DNA from: Sphingosinicella terrae
GTDB taxonomy: Bacteria; Pseudomonadota; Alphaproteobacteria; Sphingomonadales; Sphingomonadaceae
Assembly (NCBI RefSeq): GCF_003347635.1
Contig: NZ_QDFY01000001.1
Span: 806,001-870,000, forward strand
Length of the DNA stretch: 64,000 bases
Direction of reading: 5' to 3'
The stretch's first letter is position 1. Each line of letters opens with the position of its first letter. A program made the translations under genes and the position numbers. Below, in pieces: positions 1 to 7,912 of this stretch. The notes below the pieces were generated by a model, which had not been told where the DNA came from, searched no databases, and was given only the letters and a program-made list of their open reading frames with translations.

Positions 1-233
<233 letters not shown>

Positions 234-272
234 TCATGCGCCTCATCTAGCGACGCGGCACTGCAAATGCAA

Positions 273-292
273 ATATAAAGAACTCTTTATAT
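273..292. promoter_or_regulatory. perfect palindrome upstream of ahcY, probable SAH-responsive operator
   Basis: ATATAAAGA-AC-TCTTTATAT is a perfect 9-base inverted repeat with a two-base centre in an AT-rich patch inside GC-rich DNA. It sits 85 to 104 bases upstream of the ahcY start and ends 17 bases before the converging algH-type gene's stop side. ArsR-family regulators of SAH metabolism (SahR) use palindromic operators at ahcY and met genes in Proteobacteria. Assigning this site to SahR is inference from position and shape; no regulator gene is in the window. Confidence 0.6.
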
Positions 293-308
293 GTGAGATG
301 CCGAGGGG

Positions 309-869
309 TCAGGCGGTGCCGGATTCCGCGGTCAGGAGCCGTGGATCGACCCCCGCGCTCCGGAACGCCGCCGTCCAGCGCGCCGCGGTGTCGCAGCCGT
401 AGAGGAGCTCGTCGCCGGCCGGCGTGACGAACCAGCCGTGGCGGGCCATTTCCTGGTCGAGCTGGCCTGGACCCCAGCCCGCATAGCCGAGTGCGGCAAC
501 CCAGCGGCTCGGCCCCTTCCCCTCGGCGATCGCCTTGAGGATGTCGAGCGTGGCGGACAGCACCCACTGGTCGCCGACCTGGACGCTCTCGTGACCGCCC
601 CAGTCCGGCGTGTGGAGGATGAAGCCCCGCTGCGGTTCGACCGGGCCGCCCTGGTGGATGGCCACGTCCGGCGCGGAGCCCGGCTCGATGTCCAGCTGCT
701 TGAGCAGCGCGTGGAAGCCGAGCCGGGGAATCACGCGTCCAAGGCCGATGCCGAGCGCACCCTCCTCATCATGGACGCACATCGCGATCACCGCCTTCTC
801 GAACCGCGGATCGCCGATCCCGGGCATGGCGAGCAGCAATTGGCCGCTGAGAAACCTCGGAGATTCCAT
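309..869 (-). CDS. YqgE/AlgH family protein (UPF0301)
   Basis: A 186-residue cytoplasmic protein of the YqgE/AlgH family. The family hallmarks are visible: the N-terminal SGQLLLAMPGIGDPRFEKAV, then GALGIGLGR, IHQGGPV and a C-terminal ALGYAGWGPGQLDQEM. Length is normal for the family. AlgH was linked to alginate regulation in Pseudomonas, but its biochemical role is not settled, so no reaction is assigned. It reads leftward toward ahcY and ends 17 bases from the ahcY-side palindrome. The ATG at 869 is the only start that places the conserved N-terminus correctly. Confidence 0.88.
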   Translation of the reverse strand: MESPRFLSGQLLLAMPGIGDPRFEKAVIAMCVHDEEGALGIGLGRVIPRLGFHALLKQLDIEPGSAPDVAIHQGGPVEPQRGFILHTPDWGGHESVQVGDQWVLSATLDILKAIAEGKGPSRWVAALGYAGWGPGQLDQEMARHGWFVTPAGDELLYGCDTAARWTAAFRSAGVDPRLLTAESGTA

Positions 870-1013
870 CGCCGCCCTATAGGCCGGCGCGCCGCCCGGC
901 GACAGGCCTTTGCGTCTTTGCGGATGCGGGCCGTGTTGGTAGAGCGACGGCGCACCGGCTGGCCCGGACGAACCCCGGAAGCGGCGCAAGCCCGCGAACG
1001 AACGGAGAAAGAC

Positions 1014-1496
1014 ATGACGATCAAGGTCGGCGACAAGATTCCCCAGGCTACTTTGCTGAAGGCCGGCGCGGACGGTCCGCAGCAGATCGACACCGATGCC
1101 TTCTTCGCCGGCCGCAAGGTCGCCCTCTTCTCGGTGCCGGGCGCCTTCACCCCGACCTGCTCGGCCAAGCACCTGCCGGGCTTCGTCGAGAAGGCCGACG
1201 AGCTCAAGGCGAAGGGCGCGGACGAGATCGCCTGCGTCGCCGTGAACGACGCCTTCGTGATGCAGGCCTGGGGTCAGTCGGCCGGCGCGGAAGGCAAGGT
1301 GACGATGCTCGCAGACGGCAATGGCGACTTCGCCCGCGCGCTCGGGCTCACCATGGACGCGTCGAAGTTCGGCATGGGCGAGCGCGGCCAGCGCTGGTCG
1401 GCGATCGTCGACGATGGCGTCGTCCGCGAGCTCAACGTCGAGGAGCCGGGCGCGTTCAAGGTGTCCGCGGCGGAATATATGATCGGCCAACTCTGA
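1014..1496 (+). CDS. peroxiredoxin (Prx5/AhpE-like thioredoxin-fold peroxidase)
   Basis: A 160-residue thiol peroxidase that reduces hydrogen peroxide or organic peroxides through a peroxidatic cysteine. The motif PGAFTPTCSAKHLPG places that cysteine at residue 49 and is diagnostic of the Prx5 subfamily. The conserved NDAFVMQAWG and RWSAIVDDG follow. No second cysteine matching the resolving cysteine of atypical two-Cys enzymes is evident, so it probably relies on glutathione or glutaredoxin. A GGAG site lies just upstream of ATG 1014. The gene stands alone, divergent from the AlgH gene. Confidence 0.92.
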   Translation: MTIKVGDKIPQATLLKAGADGPQQIDTDAFFAGRKVALFSVPGAFTPTCSAKHLPGFVEKADELKAKGADEIACVAVNDAFVMQAWGQSAGAEGKVTMLADGNGDFARALGLTMDASKFGMGERGQRWSAIVDDGVVRELNVEEPGAFKVSAAEYMIGQL

Positions 1497-1596
1497 CGAG
1501 CCGCCCCGGCGGCGAGGCGCCCCGCGCCAATTCATGCAACTTTCACCCCTCGCGACGCATTGATTCCGTCTCCCTTGTTGATGCGAGAAGCGTGCG

Positions 1597-1773
1597 ATGG
1601 GTGAAAGCGGCAGCCAGGAGACGGACCCTCGATCGGTCTGGAACGCGCGGGAGATTGCGCGCCGCAACCAGGTCGATCCGGGGCGTCCGCTCAGTCCGGT
1701 CATGAAGACGGCGGCGACGGCGTGCGAGCTGGCGCATGGCGGCGGCCACAAATCGGGGCGGTCCGGGCGGTAG
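1597..1773 (+). CDS. small hydrophilic hypothetical protein (58 aa)
   Basis: ATG at 1597 to TAG at 1773 encodes a 58-residue basic protein with no membrane segment. The composition is protein-like (VWNAREIARRNQVDPG, then PLSPVMKTAATACELAHGG) and free of the arginine/proline runs seen in shadow frames of this genome. No clear Shine-Dalgarno sequence precedes it. I do not recognise a family. It lies alone between the peroxiredoxin gene and an AT-richer spacer with the 1829-1846 palindrome. Confidence 0.45.
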   Translation: MGESGSQETDPRSVWNAREIARRNQVDPGRPLSPVMKTAATACELAHGGGHKSGRSGR

Positions 1774-1828
1774 CGGCCGAGAGAGACGGGGATCGACCCA
1801 AAAAGACATTCGCTAGCGCGACTTGAAG

Positions 1829-1846
1829 TCAGATCATATCGTCTGA
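1829..1846. promoter_or_regulatory. imperfect palindrome, same motif as at 50541
   Basis: TCAGATCATATCGTCTGA, an 18-base imperfect inverted repeat with arms TCAGA/TCTGA. Its reverse complement matches 15 of 18 bases of the palindrome at 50541-50558. It lies in the spacer between the 58-residue ORF and the YbjN gene end, so any target promoter is unclear. Operator function is inferred only from the shared shape. Confidence 0.35.
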
Positions 1847-1913
1847 AGACTCGATAATCGCGCCTATCCAATAGCCTGGAGCGGCCGTTCCGATTGAATC
1901 GGAGCGGAGCCCG

Positions 1914-2432
1914 CTAGCGCAGCACCTCGGCGGCGAAGCGCTCCGACTGATTGGCGAAGACCAGCAGGTTCACCGCGAGATTGCCGCGAACGAAACCGAA
2001 GTCCGCGGTGAGATAGCGCGTCAGCGCCGGCCGCCCGTCCGCGGTCAGGAAGGCTCGCGCGAAGGCGTAGCGGCGGTTGAAGGCACCGATATTCTCGCTC
2101 ATCCGCTCGGCGCTGACGTTCGCCGGCCGCGTCCAGACCGCCTGGATGCTGATCGCCTTGCAGGCCGCGCCCTGGCGCTCGCAACTGCCGAACAGGATGG
2201 CCGCCCGGCGATTGTTCGGAAGGGTCACGGCCAATGCCGGCCGGTCGGGCGTGCCGCGCCGCTCGCCGCGCGCACCGATCGAGGCCAGCACGGATTCGAC
2301 CGTGGCGTAGTTGAAGGTCGGCAGGACCTGCCGGTTCTCCGGCGCCGCCGGGTTCCAGCGGGCGGGCGCGGCCTGGGCCCCCGCCGCGCTTGGCGCCGCC
2401 ACGAAAATGAGCAGGGCGAGTGCGGCTCGCAT
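1914..2432 (-). CDS. secreted YbjN-domain protein
   Basis: A 172-residue protein with a cleavable signal peptide (MRAALALLIFVAAPSAAGAQ). The rest resembles the YbjN domain: a central sheet ending in AAILFGSC, a helix ISIQAVW, then NIGAFNRRYAFARAFLTADG and a C-terminal helix with NLLVFANQ. Cytoplasmic YbjN proteins are linked to stress or type III chaperone-like folds; the exported version has no established role. It is the last gene of the leftward group GFA-hydrolase-M2 peptidase, 133 bases behind the peptidase. Confidence 0.7.
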   Translation of the reverse strand: MRAALALLIFVAAPSAAGAQAAPARWNPAAPENRQVLPTFNYATVESVLASIGARGERRGTPDRPALAVTLPNNRRAAILFGSCERQGAACKAISIQAVWTRPANVSAERMSENIGAFNRRYAFARAFLTADGRPALTRYLTADFGFVRGNLAVNLLVFANQSERFAAEVLR

Positions 2433-2565
2433 CGATACCTCCGATCGTTTCGGGGAGTGGCTGTGCCCCTCCCCGCCGGCGCGGGCAATGTCCCGGCTGC
2501 CGCCGCCTAGGCCGAGCCGTGGCGAATGCGGGCCGGGCTCGGCGACGACAGCGGCACCGCGGCCC

Positions 2566-4434
2566 TCACCACCCGCAACGCTGTCCCCGATTCTGCTCGC
2601 GCAGCCATCCCAGCAGCGGCCGGAAATATTCGATCATCGGCTGGGCGGACATCTCGCGCGTACCGGTGAACCGCTCCAGAGCTTCCGGCCACGGCCGCGA
2701 CGCGCCCATTTCAAGCATCTCGTTCAGGCGCCGGCCGACCTCGCGATTGCCGTAGAAGGAGCAGCGGTGGAGCGGCCCCTCCCAGCCGGAAATGTCGCAG
2801 GCCGCCTTGTAGAATTGGAACTGGAGGATGCGGGCGAGAAAGTAGCGGGTGTAGGGCACGCTCGCCGGGACGTGATATTTGGCACCGGCGTCGAAATTCC
2901 GCTCGGTCCGTTCGGCGGGCGGGACGATCCCCTGATATTGCAGCCGCATCCTGTCCCACGCCGCCTGATACTGGGCCGGCTGAATGTCGCCGGAGAAGAT
3001 CCCCCAGCGATAGCGGTCGACGAGCAGGCCGAACGGCAGGAAGGCGATCTTGTCCAGCGCCTGGCGCAGCAGCAGCGAACGATCCTGCTCCTCGCTCGGC
3101 AGCTGGTTCTGCTGGAGCAGCCCGATCTGCACGAGATATTCGGGAGTTACCGAAAGCGCGATCATGTCGCCGATCGCCTCGTGGAAGCCGTCATTGGCGC
3201 TGTCGAGGAAGAGATAGGGCTGCTGGTTGTAGGCGCGCTGGTAGTAATTGTGTCCGAGCTCGTGGTGGACGGTGACGAAATCGTCGGCATTGACCCGGGT
3301 GCACATCTTGATGCGCAGGTCCTCGACATTGTCCACGTTCCAGGCGGAAGCGTGGCAGATCACCTCGCGGTCGCGCGGCTGGGTGATCATCGACCGCTCC
3401 CAGAAGGTCTCGGGCAGCGGTGCGAAGCCGAGCGAGCTGAAGAAGGATTCCCCCTGGCGGACGATCCGCTCCGGCGTGTAGTTCGCCTGCTCGAGCAGCT
3501 GGGTCAGGTCGTACGGCGCCGCACCGGATCCGCCCGGCGCGACGACGTCGTAGATATTGCCCCATTCCTGCGCCCAGAGATTGCCGAGCAGGTCCGCACG
3601 GATCGGTCCGGTCGCCGGCTGGACCTCGTCGCCATATTGGCGGTTGAGCCCGGCGCGGGCGAAGCAATGGATTTCCTCGTAGAGCGGCCGAACCTCGTTC
3701 CAGAGCCGCTCGGTCAGCGCCGCGAACTCCTCCGGGCTCATGTCGTATTTGGACCGCCACATCGCACCGGTGTCGGCGAAGCCGAGCTCGCGGGCGCCCT
3801 CGTTCGAGATCTGGACGAGGCGGGCATAGGGCTCGCGCATCGGCGCGCCGACATTGTCGTGCCAGCTGGTCCACATCTCGCGAAGCTGCTCGGGGTTGCG
3901 CACGGTGCCCATCCGCGCCTCGATCTCGTTGCCGGTCAGGGTCTCGCCAGCCATCGTGCCGCGGCCGCGGCCATATTGCGACTGAAGGTCGGTGGAGATG
4001 CGGTTGAGCTCGGCCGCGGCGCCTTCGGTGGTCGGCGCCGGGAGGACGAGCCCGCTGCGCAGGATGTTCAGCTTGCGCTGGGTGTCGAAGCTCAGGCCGG
4101 GGACATTCTGAAAGCGCGCCGCCTGGCCGGCGAGCCGGACACCCATCTCGGTCCCGATCGTTCCGAAATGGGCGGCGAGCGCGTCGGTGTCCAGCGTGAT
4201 GTGGGTCGAGTTCACCCACTGGGCGCGGCTGTTCAGGACAGAGAAGCCGGCCAACTCGCGCTCGGCGGCGGCGACGAAGGCATCGGCCTCGGCGACGGTC
4301 GGCGTACCCGACTTGGGCCGGGCCGGCGCGGCCTCGGCCGCCGGCGTCTGCCCGCCGGCGACGGCGGCGGTGCAGGCGACCGCGAGACAGGCGCCGATAG
4401 CGATGGCCAGCCGCGAAACGCTGCTCTTGATCAT
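2566..4434 (-). CDS. M2-family peptidyl-dipeptidase (ACE-like zinc metallopeptidase)
   Basis: A 622-residue exported zinc peptidase homologous to angiotensin-converting enzyme, expected to remove dipeptides from peptide C-termini in the periplasm. The zinc site is HELGH (in TVHHELGHNYYQRAYNQQP), with the third ligand in NDGFHEAIGD about 24 residues on. The C-terminal substrate pocket segment VPYTRYFLARILQFQFYKA is intact. The N-terminus is a signal sequence with Cys at LAVAC, so a lipoprotein is possible though the lipobox is poor. Full length. It follows the alpha/beta hydrolase by 60 bases in the same direction. Confidence 0.92.
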   Translation of the reverse strand: MIKSSVSRLAIAIGACLAVACTAAVAGGQTPAAEAAPARPKSGTPTVAEADAFVAAAERELAGFSVLNSRAQWVNSTHITLDTDALAAHFGTIGTEMGVRLAGQAARFQNVPGLSFDTQRKLNILRSGLVLPAPTTEGAAAELNRISTDLQSQYGRGRGTMAGETLTGNEIEARMGTVRNPEQLREMWTSWHDNVGAPMREPYARLVQISNEGARELGFADTGAMWRSKYDMSPEEFAALTERLWNEVRPLYEEIHCFARAGLNRQYGDEVQPATGPIRADLLGNLWAQEWGNIYDVVAPGGSGAAPYDLTQLLEQANYTPERIVRQGESFFSSLGFAPLPETFWERSMITQPRDREVICHASAWNVDNVEDLRIKMCTRVNADDFVTVHHELGHNYYQRAYNQQPYLFLDSANDGFHEAIGDMIALSVTPEYLVQIGLLQQNQLPSEEQDRSLLLRQALDKIAFLPFGLLVDRYRWGIFSGDIQPAQYQAAWDRMRLQYQGIVPPAERTERNFDAGAKYHVPASVPYTRYFLARILQFQFYKAACDISGWEGPLHRCSFYGNREVGRRLNEMLEMGASRPWPEALERFTGTREMSAQPMIEYFRPLLGWLREQNRGQRCGW

Positions 4435-4494
4435 GACGTCCTCATCCTTGCTTTCAGGAACTGCGCCGCTCCTGCGCCCGCCGCCGCATGCTGG

Positions 4495-5259
4495 TCAAGA
4501 GGCGAGGAAATCGGCGATGGCGCGGCCGAGATCGGCCTTGGTGACGGCGCTCATATGGTTGCCCGGCACCTCGACATGGCGTCCGTGGGGGAGCAGGGCG
4601 GCGAGCGCCTCCGACGAGCCGTTATCGTGATCATCGGTGCCGGAGAGGACGAGGACCGGCATTTCAAAGCCGCGCAGCACGTCTTCGGGCGTGTCGACGA
4701 AGCTGTCGAGCAGCGGCAGCAGCGCCTTGGGGTCGCCGCCGGTGGTCTTCAGGAAGGCCTCGGCCATCCATTCCGGCGAGCCGCGCTTATGGGTCCCCAA
4801 TCCCTCGAGGATCCGCTTGAAATGGTCGGAGCGGGCGCCGGTATCGAGCAAGCCTTCCAGCCCCATGCCGGCGACCACGAGGCGCGCCGGCCTCGCCCCG
4901 CGCGCCACCATCCGGACGGCGGTGCGGCCGCCCAGCGAATAGCCGCCGAGATCATAGTCTTCGAGGCCGAGATGACGGATCAGCGCCAGGCCGTCTTCGG
5001 CCAGGATGTCGGGGGGATAGGCGGCGGGATCATGCGGGCCATCGCTGTCGCCATGCGCCCGCAGATCCGGCATGATCGCGCGGAGGCCGCGCGCCGCGAT
5101 CGCGGCGGCATGGCCGAACCTGATCCAGTTCGTCTCGGCGTTGGAGAAGAGCCCATGGAGCAGCAGCACGGCGCGCGCACCCGGCTCGCCCAGTTCGTGC
5201 CAGGCCAGGCGGCAACCGTCGGCGGCGACGAAGCTTCGGTCAGTCGGGGAGCTTGCCAA
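4495..5259 (-). CDS. alpha/beta-fold hydrolase
   Basis: A 254-residue cytoplasmic alpha/beta hydrolase. The oxyanion-hole segment is LLLHGLFSN, the nucleophile elbow GYSLGG, the acid lies in VLSGTDDHDNGS and the catalytic histidine in VPGNHMSAV. The MPDLRAHGDSDGP segment is typical of the epoxide-hydrolase/esterase branch. The substrate cannot be told. Its start overlaps the end of the GFA gene by 20 bases, so the two are translationally linked. Confidence 0.85.
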   Translation of the reverse strand: MASSPTDRSFVAADGCRLAWHELGEPGARAVLLLHGLFSNAETNWIRFGHAAAIAARGLRAIMPDLRAHGDSDGPHDPAAYPPDILAEDGLALIRHLGLEDYDLGGYSLGGRTAVRMVARGARPARLVVAGMGLEGLLDTGARSDHFKRILEGLGTHKRGSPEWMAEAFLKTTGGDPKALLPLLDSFVDTPEDVLRGFEMPVLVLSGTDDHDNGSSEALAALLPHGRHVEVPGNHMSAVTKADLGRAIADFLAS

Positions 5260-5683
5260 GAGCGGTCATCCATCTGTCGACCACGGGTTTGTGGTCTTCG
5301 GTGCGATATTCCGGCAGGCCCTCGGTATTGAGCCAGGCGCGGTGAAGGCTCTCTGCCCCGAAATGGTGCGCCGGCCGGAACCGCGAAGGATCGTCGAACG
5401 ATCCGATGGTCAGGTCCATATGGTCGCTGTCCGGGAAGGCGAAGCCCAGCGACGTTCCGCAGTCACGGCAATAGGGCCTTCGAGCGATCGGCGAGGAGAC
5501 ATACCAGTCGGGCTCCGCCTGCCAGGAAACGTCGGCCTTGCGCACGCCCTTGAAGGCGACGGACACGCCGCCGGTGGCGCGCTGGCACATCCGGCAATGG
5601 CACAGATAGGCATCGTCATTCTCGATCGTCGCGCGGTAGCGGATCCGTCCGCAGGCGCAGCCGCCGGCCATCTCCATGACCAT
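5240..5683 (-). CDS. GFA/CENP-V family zinc protein
   Basis: A 147-residue protein of the glutathione-dependent formaldehyde-activating (GFA) fold. The zinc-binding cysteines are present: CACGRIRY, CHCRMCQRATGG and YCRDCGTSLGF. Family members are often annotated as glutathione adduct enzymes but most have no proven activity, so none is assigned. The start at ATG 5683 follows GGGAGGCGAT, a strong ribosome site; a longer open frame upstream has no such site. First gene of the leftward GFA-hydrolase-M2-YbjN group. Confidence 0.85.
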   Translation of the reverse strand: MVMEMAGGCACGRIRYRATIENDDAYLCHCRMCQRATGGVSVAFKGVRKADVSWQAEPDWYVSSPIARRPYCRDCGTSLGFAFPDSDHMDLTIGSFDDPSRFRPAHHFGAESLHRAWLNTEGLPEYRTEDHKPVVDRWMTALGKLPD

Positions 5684-5798
5684 ATCGCCTCCCGTATCCG
5701 GTCGCGCGGCCGCCGTGGCGAACGGCACGACCCTGAGCCCGTTGCCTTTGCGCAGCGCGGCGGGCCCAGGCAAGTGTCTTTGGGCCAGCCCGCAGTCG

Positions 5799-6260
5799 TC
5801 AGAGCGATCGTTCGAGCCGGCTCAGGAGGCCGCGCGCCGGGCTGGCATGCGGCGCTTCGCCGAATCGGCCCTCGTCGATGCGGCGGATGCGCTCATAGAG
5901 CTCTTCGCTGGAACGGATCAGGGCGGCCGCCGGTCCCGGAAGGCGCGGCAGCAAGTCCTCGTCGCTGGTCGGGCCGGTGCCGAGCCGGCGATCGGGCTCA
6001 CCCGCCTGGTGCGGCGTCAGCTCGCCCGCTGCGACGGCGCGCTGCGTCAGCAGCCAGGCGATGATGTGCATCAGCCGCGTCGTCACCTTAAGCGACTCGC
6101 ACGAGAAGCCGACGCGATCGGCCGCATCGAGAGCGAGCCGATCGTCGCGGGCGGCGCTGTCGAAATAGCCGCGCGCCTCGTCCGCCAGCAGCATCGCCTC
6201 CACGTAGAGCGAGTCCACCAGCTTGGACGTCAGTTGCGCGTGGGGTTCGTCGTCGGCCAT
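5799..6260 (-). CDS. DUF1465 family protein
   Basis: A 153-residue acidic, helical protein of the alphaproteobacterial DUF1465 family. Recognisable segments are the N-terminal LTSKLVDSLYVEAMLLADEARGYF, then VGFSCESLKVTTRLMHIIAWLLTQ and the C-terminal SEELYERIRRID. Function unknown. It lies near two YdcH-type proteins and DksA, a grouping common in sphingomonads. Confidence 0.85.
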   Translation of the reverse strand: MADDEPHAQLTSKLVDSLYVEAMLLADEARGYFDSAARDDRLALDAADRVGFSCESLKVTTRLMHIIAWLLTQRAVAAGELTPHQAGEPDRRLGTGPTSDEDLLPRLPGPAAALIRSSEELYERIRRIDEGRFGEAPHASPARGLLSRLERSL

Positions 6261-6377
6261 GGCGCCCCCATGCCACAGGGCCCTTTCCGCGGAAACGGGA
6301 AAAACCAGGGACTTGCGCCTTGCGGCCGACTTGTCCGGTCGAGGGACAGGCGAGACGGCAGAAGCTACCGCCTCAAG

Positions 6378-6590
6378 TCAGGCGATGATGTCCGGGACGG
6401 CCATGTCCTCGATTACCGCAATCTCGTCCTTCAATCTCAGCTTGCGTTTCTTCAGGCGCGCCAGCTGGAGCTGGTCCGGCGCCGCCATGCTGCGCAGCGC
6501 GTCGATAGCGGCGTCGAGATCCCTGTGCTCCGTACGCAGGCCGGCGAGTCGCGAAGCCGGATCCAGATAGGCCGAGTCGTACCTTTCCAT
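6378..6590 (-). CDS. YdcH family protein (DUF465), first copy
   Basis: A 70-residue coiled-coil protein. The C-terminal half carries the YdcH signature LARLKKRKLRLKDEIAVIE preceded by a helical LRTEHRDLDAAIDALR. Molecular role unknown. It is divergent from a second YdcH-type gene 146 bases away with a near-identical LARLKK(E/R)KLR core, so the two are probably paralogues. Confidence 0.85.
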   Translation of the reverse strand: MERYDSAYLDPASRLAGLRTEHRDLDAAIDALRSMAAPDQLQLARLKKRKLRLKDEIAVIEDMAVPDIIA

Positions 6591-6736
6591 GAGTTGCCCT
6601 CGCTCCTCATCGGGTCAATCGGGCATTGATAATCCCTCAACCGCTTGTCGTACATATCTGTTCGGCCATCGGATCGAGGGAGACAAGGCGCGGTCCGCGG
6701 GTTAGACTTGAACAGTCCAAGAAGAAGGAGATGGGT

Positions 6737-6892
6737 ATGCACCAGGCGCACGTTTCGGCTCTTCAGGCCAAGCATGCGGGTCTCGAGGCCCGGATCAGTG
6801 AAGAAAGCCAGCGCCCAATGCCCGACGCGGCGACACTCGCCCGACTCAAGAAGGAGAAACTGAGGGTCAAGGAGGAGATTTCGGGCCTCTGA
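6737..6892 (+). CDS. YdcH family protein (DUF465), second copy
   Basis: A 51-residue protein with the YdcH core LARLKKEKLRVKEEI after a helical segment HVSALQAKHAGLEARI. The start is ATG 6737, six bases after AAGGAG; the ATG at 6731 touches the ribosome site and the longer upstream reading is not protein-like. It is shorter than most YdcH proteins. Divergent partner of the gene at 6378. Confidence 0.85.
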   Translation: MHQAHVSALQAKHAGLEARISEESQRPMPDAATLARLKKEKLRVKEEISGL

Positions 6893-6946
6893 CCATCCGC
6901 GCCGGCCGGCTCGCAGCCCGGGCCGGCCTCGCCGGACGAAACCCGA

Positions 6947-6983
6947 GAAAAAACGCCGCCCCGGGCTCCCGAGGCGGCGTTTC
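6947..6983 (-). terminator. intrinsic terminator after dksA-type gene
   Basis: On the minus strand the stem AACGCCGCC / GGCGGCGTT closes a 12-base loop and is followed by a run of T. It lies 6 bases after the DksA-type stop. The opposite strand shows the same stem with a shorter T run, so it may also end the YdcH transcript. Confidence 0.8.
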
Positions 6984-6988
6984 TCGTA

Positions 6989-7429
6989 TCAGTCGTCGCG
7001 AGAGATCCGCTCGTTGCGCTCGTGGCGCTCCTGGGCTTCGACCGTCATCGTCGCGATCGGCCGCGCCTCGAGCCGCGCCAGCGAGATCGGCTCGCCGCTC
7101 ACCTCGCAGAAGCCATATTCGCCGGTCTCGATACGGCGCAGCGCGGCATCGATCTTGGCGATGAGCTTGCGCTGGCGATCACGCGTACGCAGGTGGATGC
7201 CCCAGTCGGTCTCGCTCGAGGCGCGGTCGGTCAGGTCGGCCTCCTGAAGCGGCCCGCTCGCGAGAGCCGTCATCGTCTCGCGTGATTCCTTGAGAATCTC
7301 GTCCTTCCATGTGAGCAGCTTGCTCCTGAAATAGGCCAGCTGCTCCGGGTTCATGAACTCTTCATTGGCGCTTGGCCGATAGCCACCGCCAAATTGCGGA
7401 TTCAACGCGTCACTGTGAGCCGTTGCCAT
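6989..7429 (-). CDS. dksA: DksA/TraR family RNA polymerase-binding protein
   Basis: A 146-residue DksA-type protein that would bind the RNA polymerase secondary channel and act with ppGpp in the stringent response. The coiled-coil part holds LLTWKDEILKESRETM and DLTDRASSETD, which contains the acidic tip region. The C-terminal segment YGFCEVSGEPISLARLEARP has only one of the four zinc cysteines, as is usual in alphaproteobacterial DksA. Start at ATG 7429 just after GGAGGGG; the upstream extension lacks a ribosome site. Confidence 0.88.
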   Translation of the reverse strand: MATAHSDALNPQFGGGYRPSANEEFMNPEQLAYFRSKLLTWKDEILKESRETMTALASGPLQEADLTDRASSETDWGIHLRTRDRQRKLIAKIDAALRRIETGEYGFCEVSGEPISLARLEARPIATMTVEAQERHERNERISRDD

Positions 7430-7551
7430 ACCCCTCCACTCCTCGTCTCCCGGCAATGCCGAGCGGGCGATGCCTCGGCGACGCAATTGGCGTGCCGGAC
7501 AGGGTGCGGGCGCATATGTCCTGAAAATTTTGCCTCCCGCCCCAGTCCGGG

Positions 7552-7580
7552 CCTATACAGATGGCGAGGGTCAAGCACAA
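7552..7580 (-). promoter_or_regulatory. candidate sigma-70-type promoter for dksA
   Basis: On the minus strand TTGTGC and TATAGG are 17 bases apart, about 123 bases upstream of the DksA-type start. The remaining part of the gene-free stretch 7430-7912 shows no convincing coding sequence; short open frames there have no ribosome site. The promoter is a consensus match only. Confidence 0.3.
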
Positions 7581-7912
7581 GTCACTCAAACAGCCCGAAA
7601 ATCCATTTTTCTCCTTGACCTCGCACGGTTCGGACGGGGGATCGCCTTTGCCCGCCGAACCGATTCGCGCCGAAGCGGAGCCGGGGCCGTTAACCAAAGT
7701 GCTGATCGCGCGGCGCCCTGAATTCGTTCATTCGCCACGCCGGCCTGTTCTGTAATGGGACGGAAGATCCATGTAGAGGCCGAAACGGCCCGATTCCGGG
7801 CATGAAGATGGTTAACGCGCTTGCGCTTAAACCGAACGTTTGCATCTCCTGCCTAGACCATAGCGGTGCTGGATATTGGCGCGATGCCAATGAAGGGGCC
7901 GGCAGGAACGGG

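Noticed and set aside
2311-5331. Very long open frame (over 1000 codons) on the plus strand
   Set aside because: It lies antisense to the YbjN, M2 peptidase and hydrolase genes, is rich in Arg/Gly/Ala, and has no motif or ribosome site. GC-rich codon use makes such shadows common.
7410-7755. Short open frames on both strands in the dksA upstream gap
   Set aside because: No ribosome sites, low-quality composition; treated as promoter DNA.
7812-7832. TTAAC and TTAAA near a possible CtrA box
   Set aside because: The half-sites are eleven bases apart, not the seven expected for CtrA.
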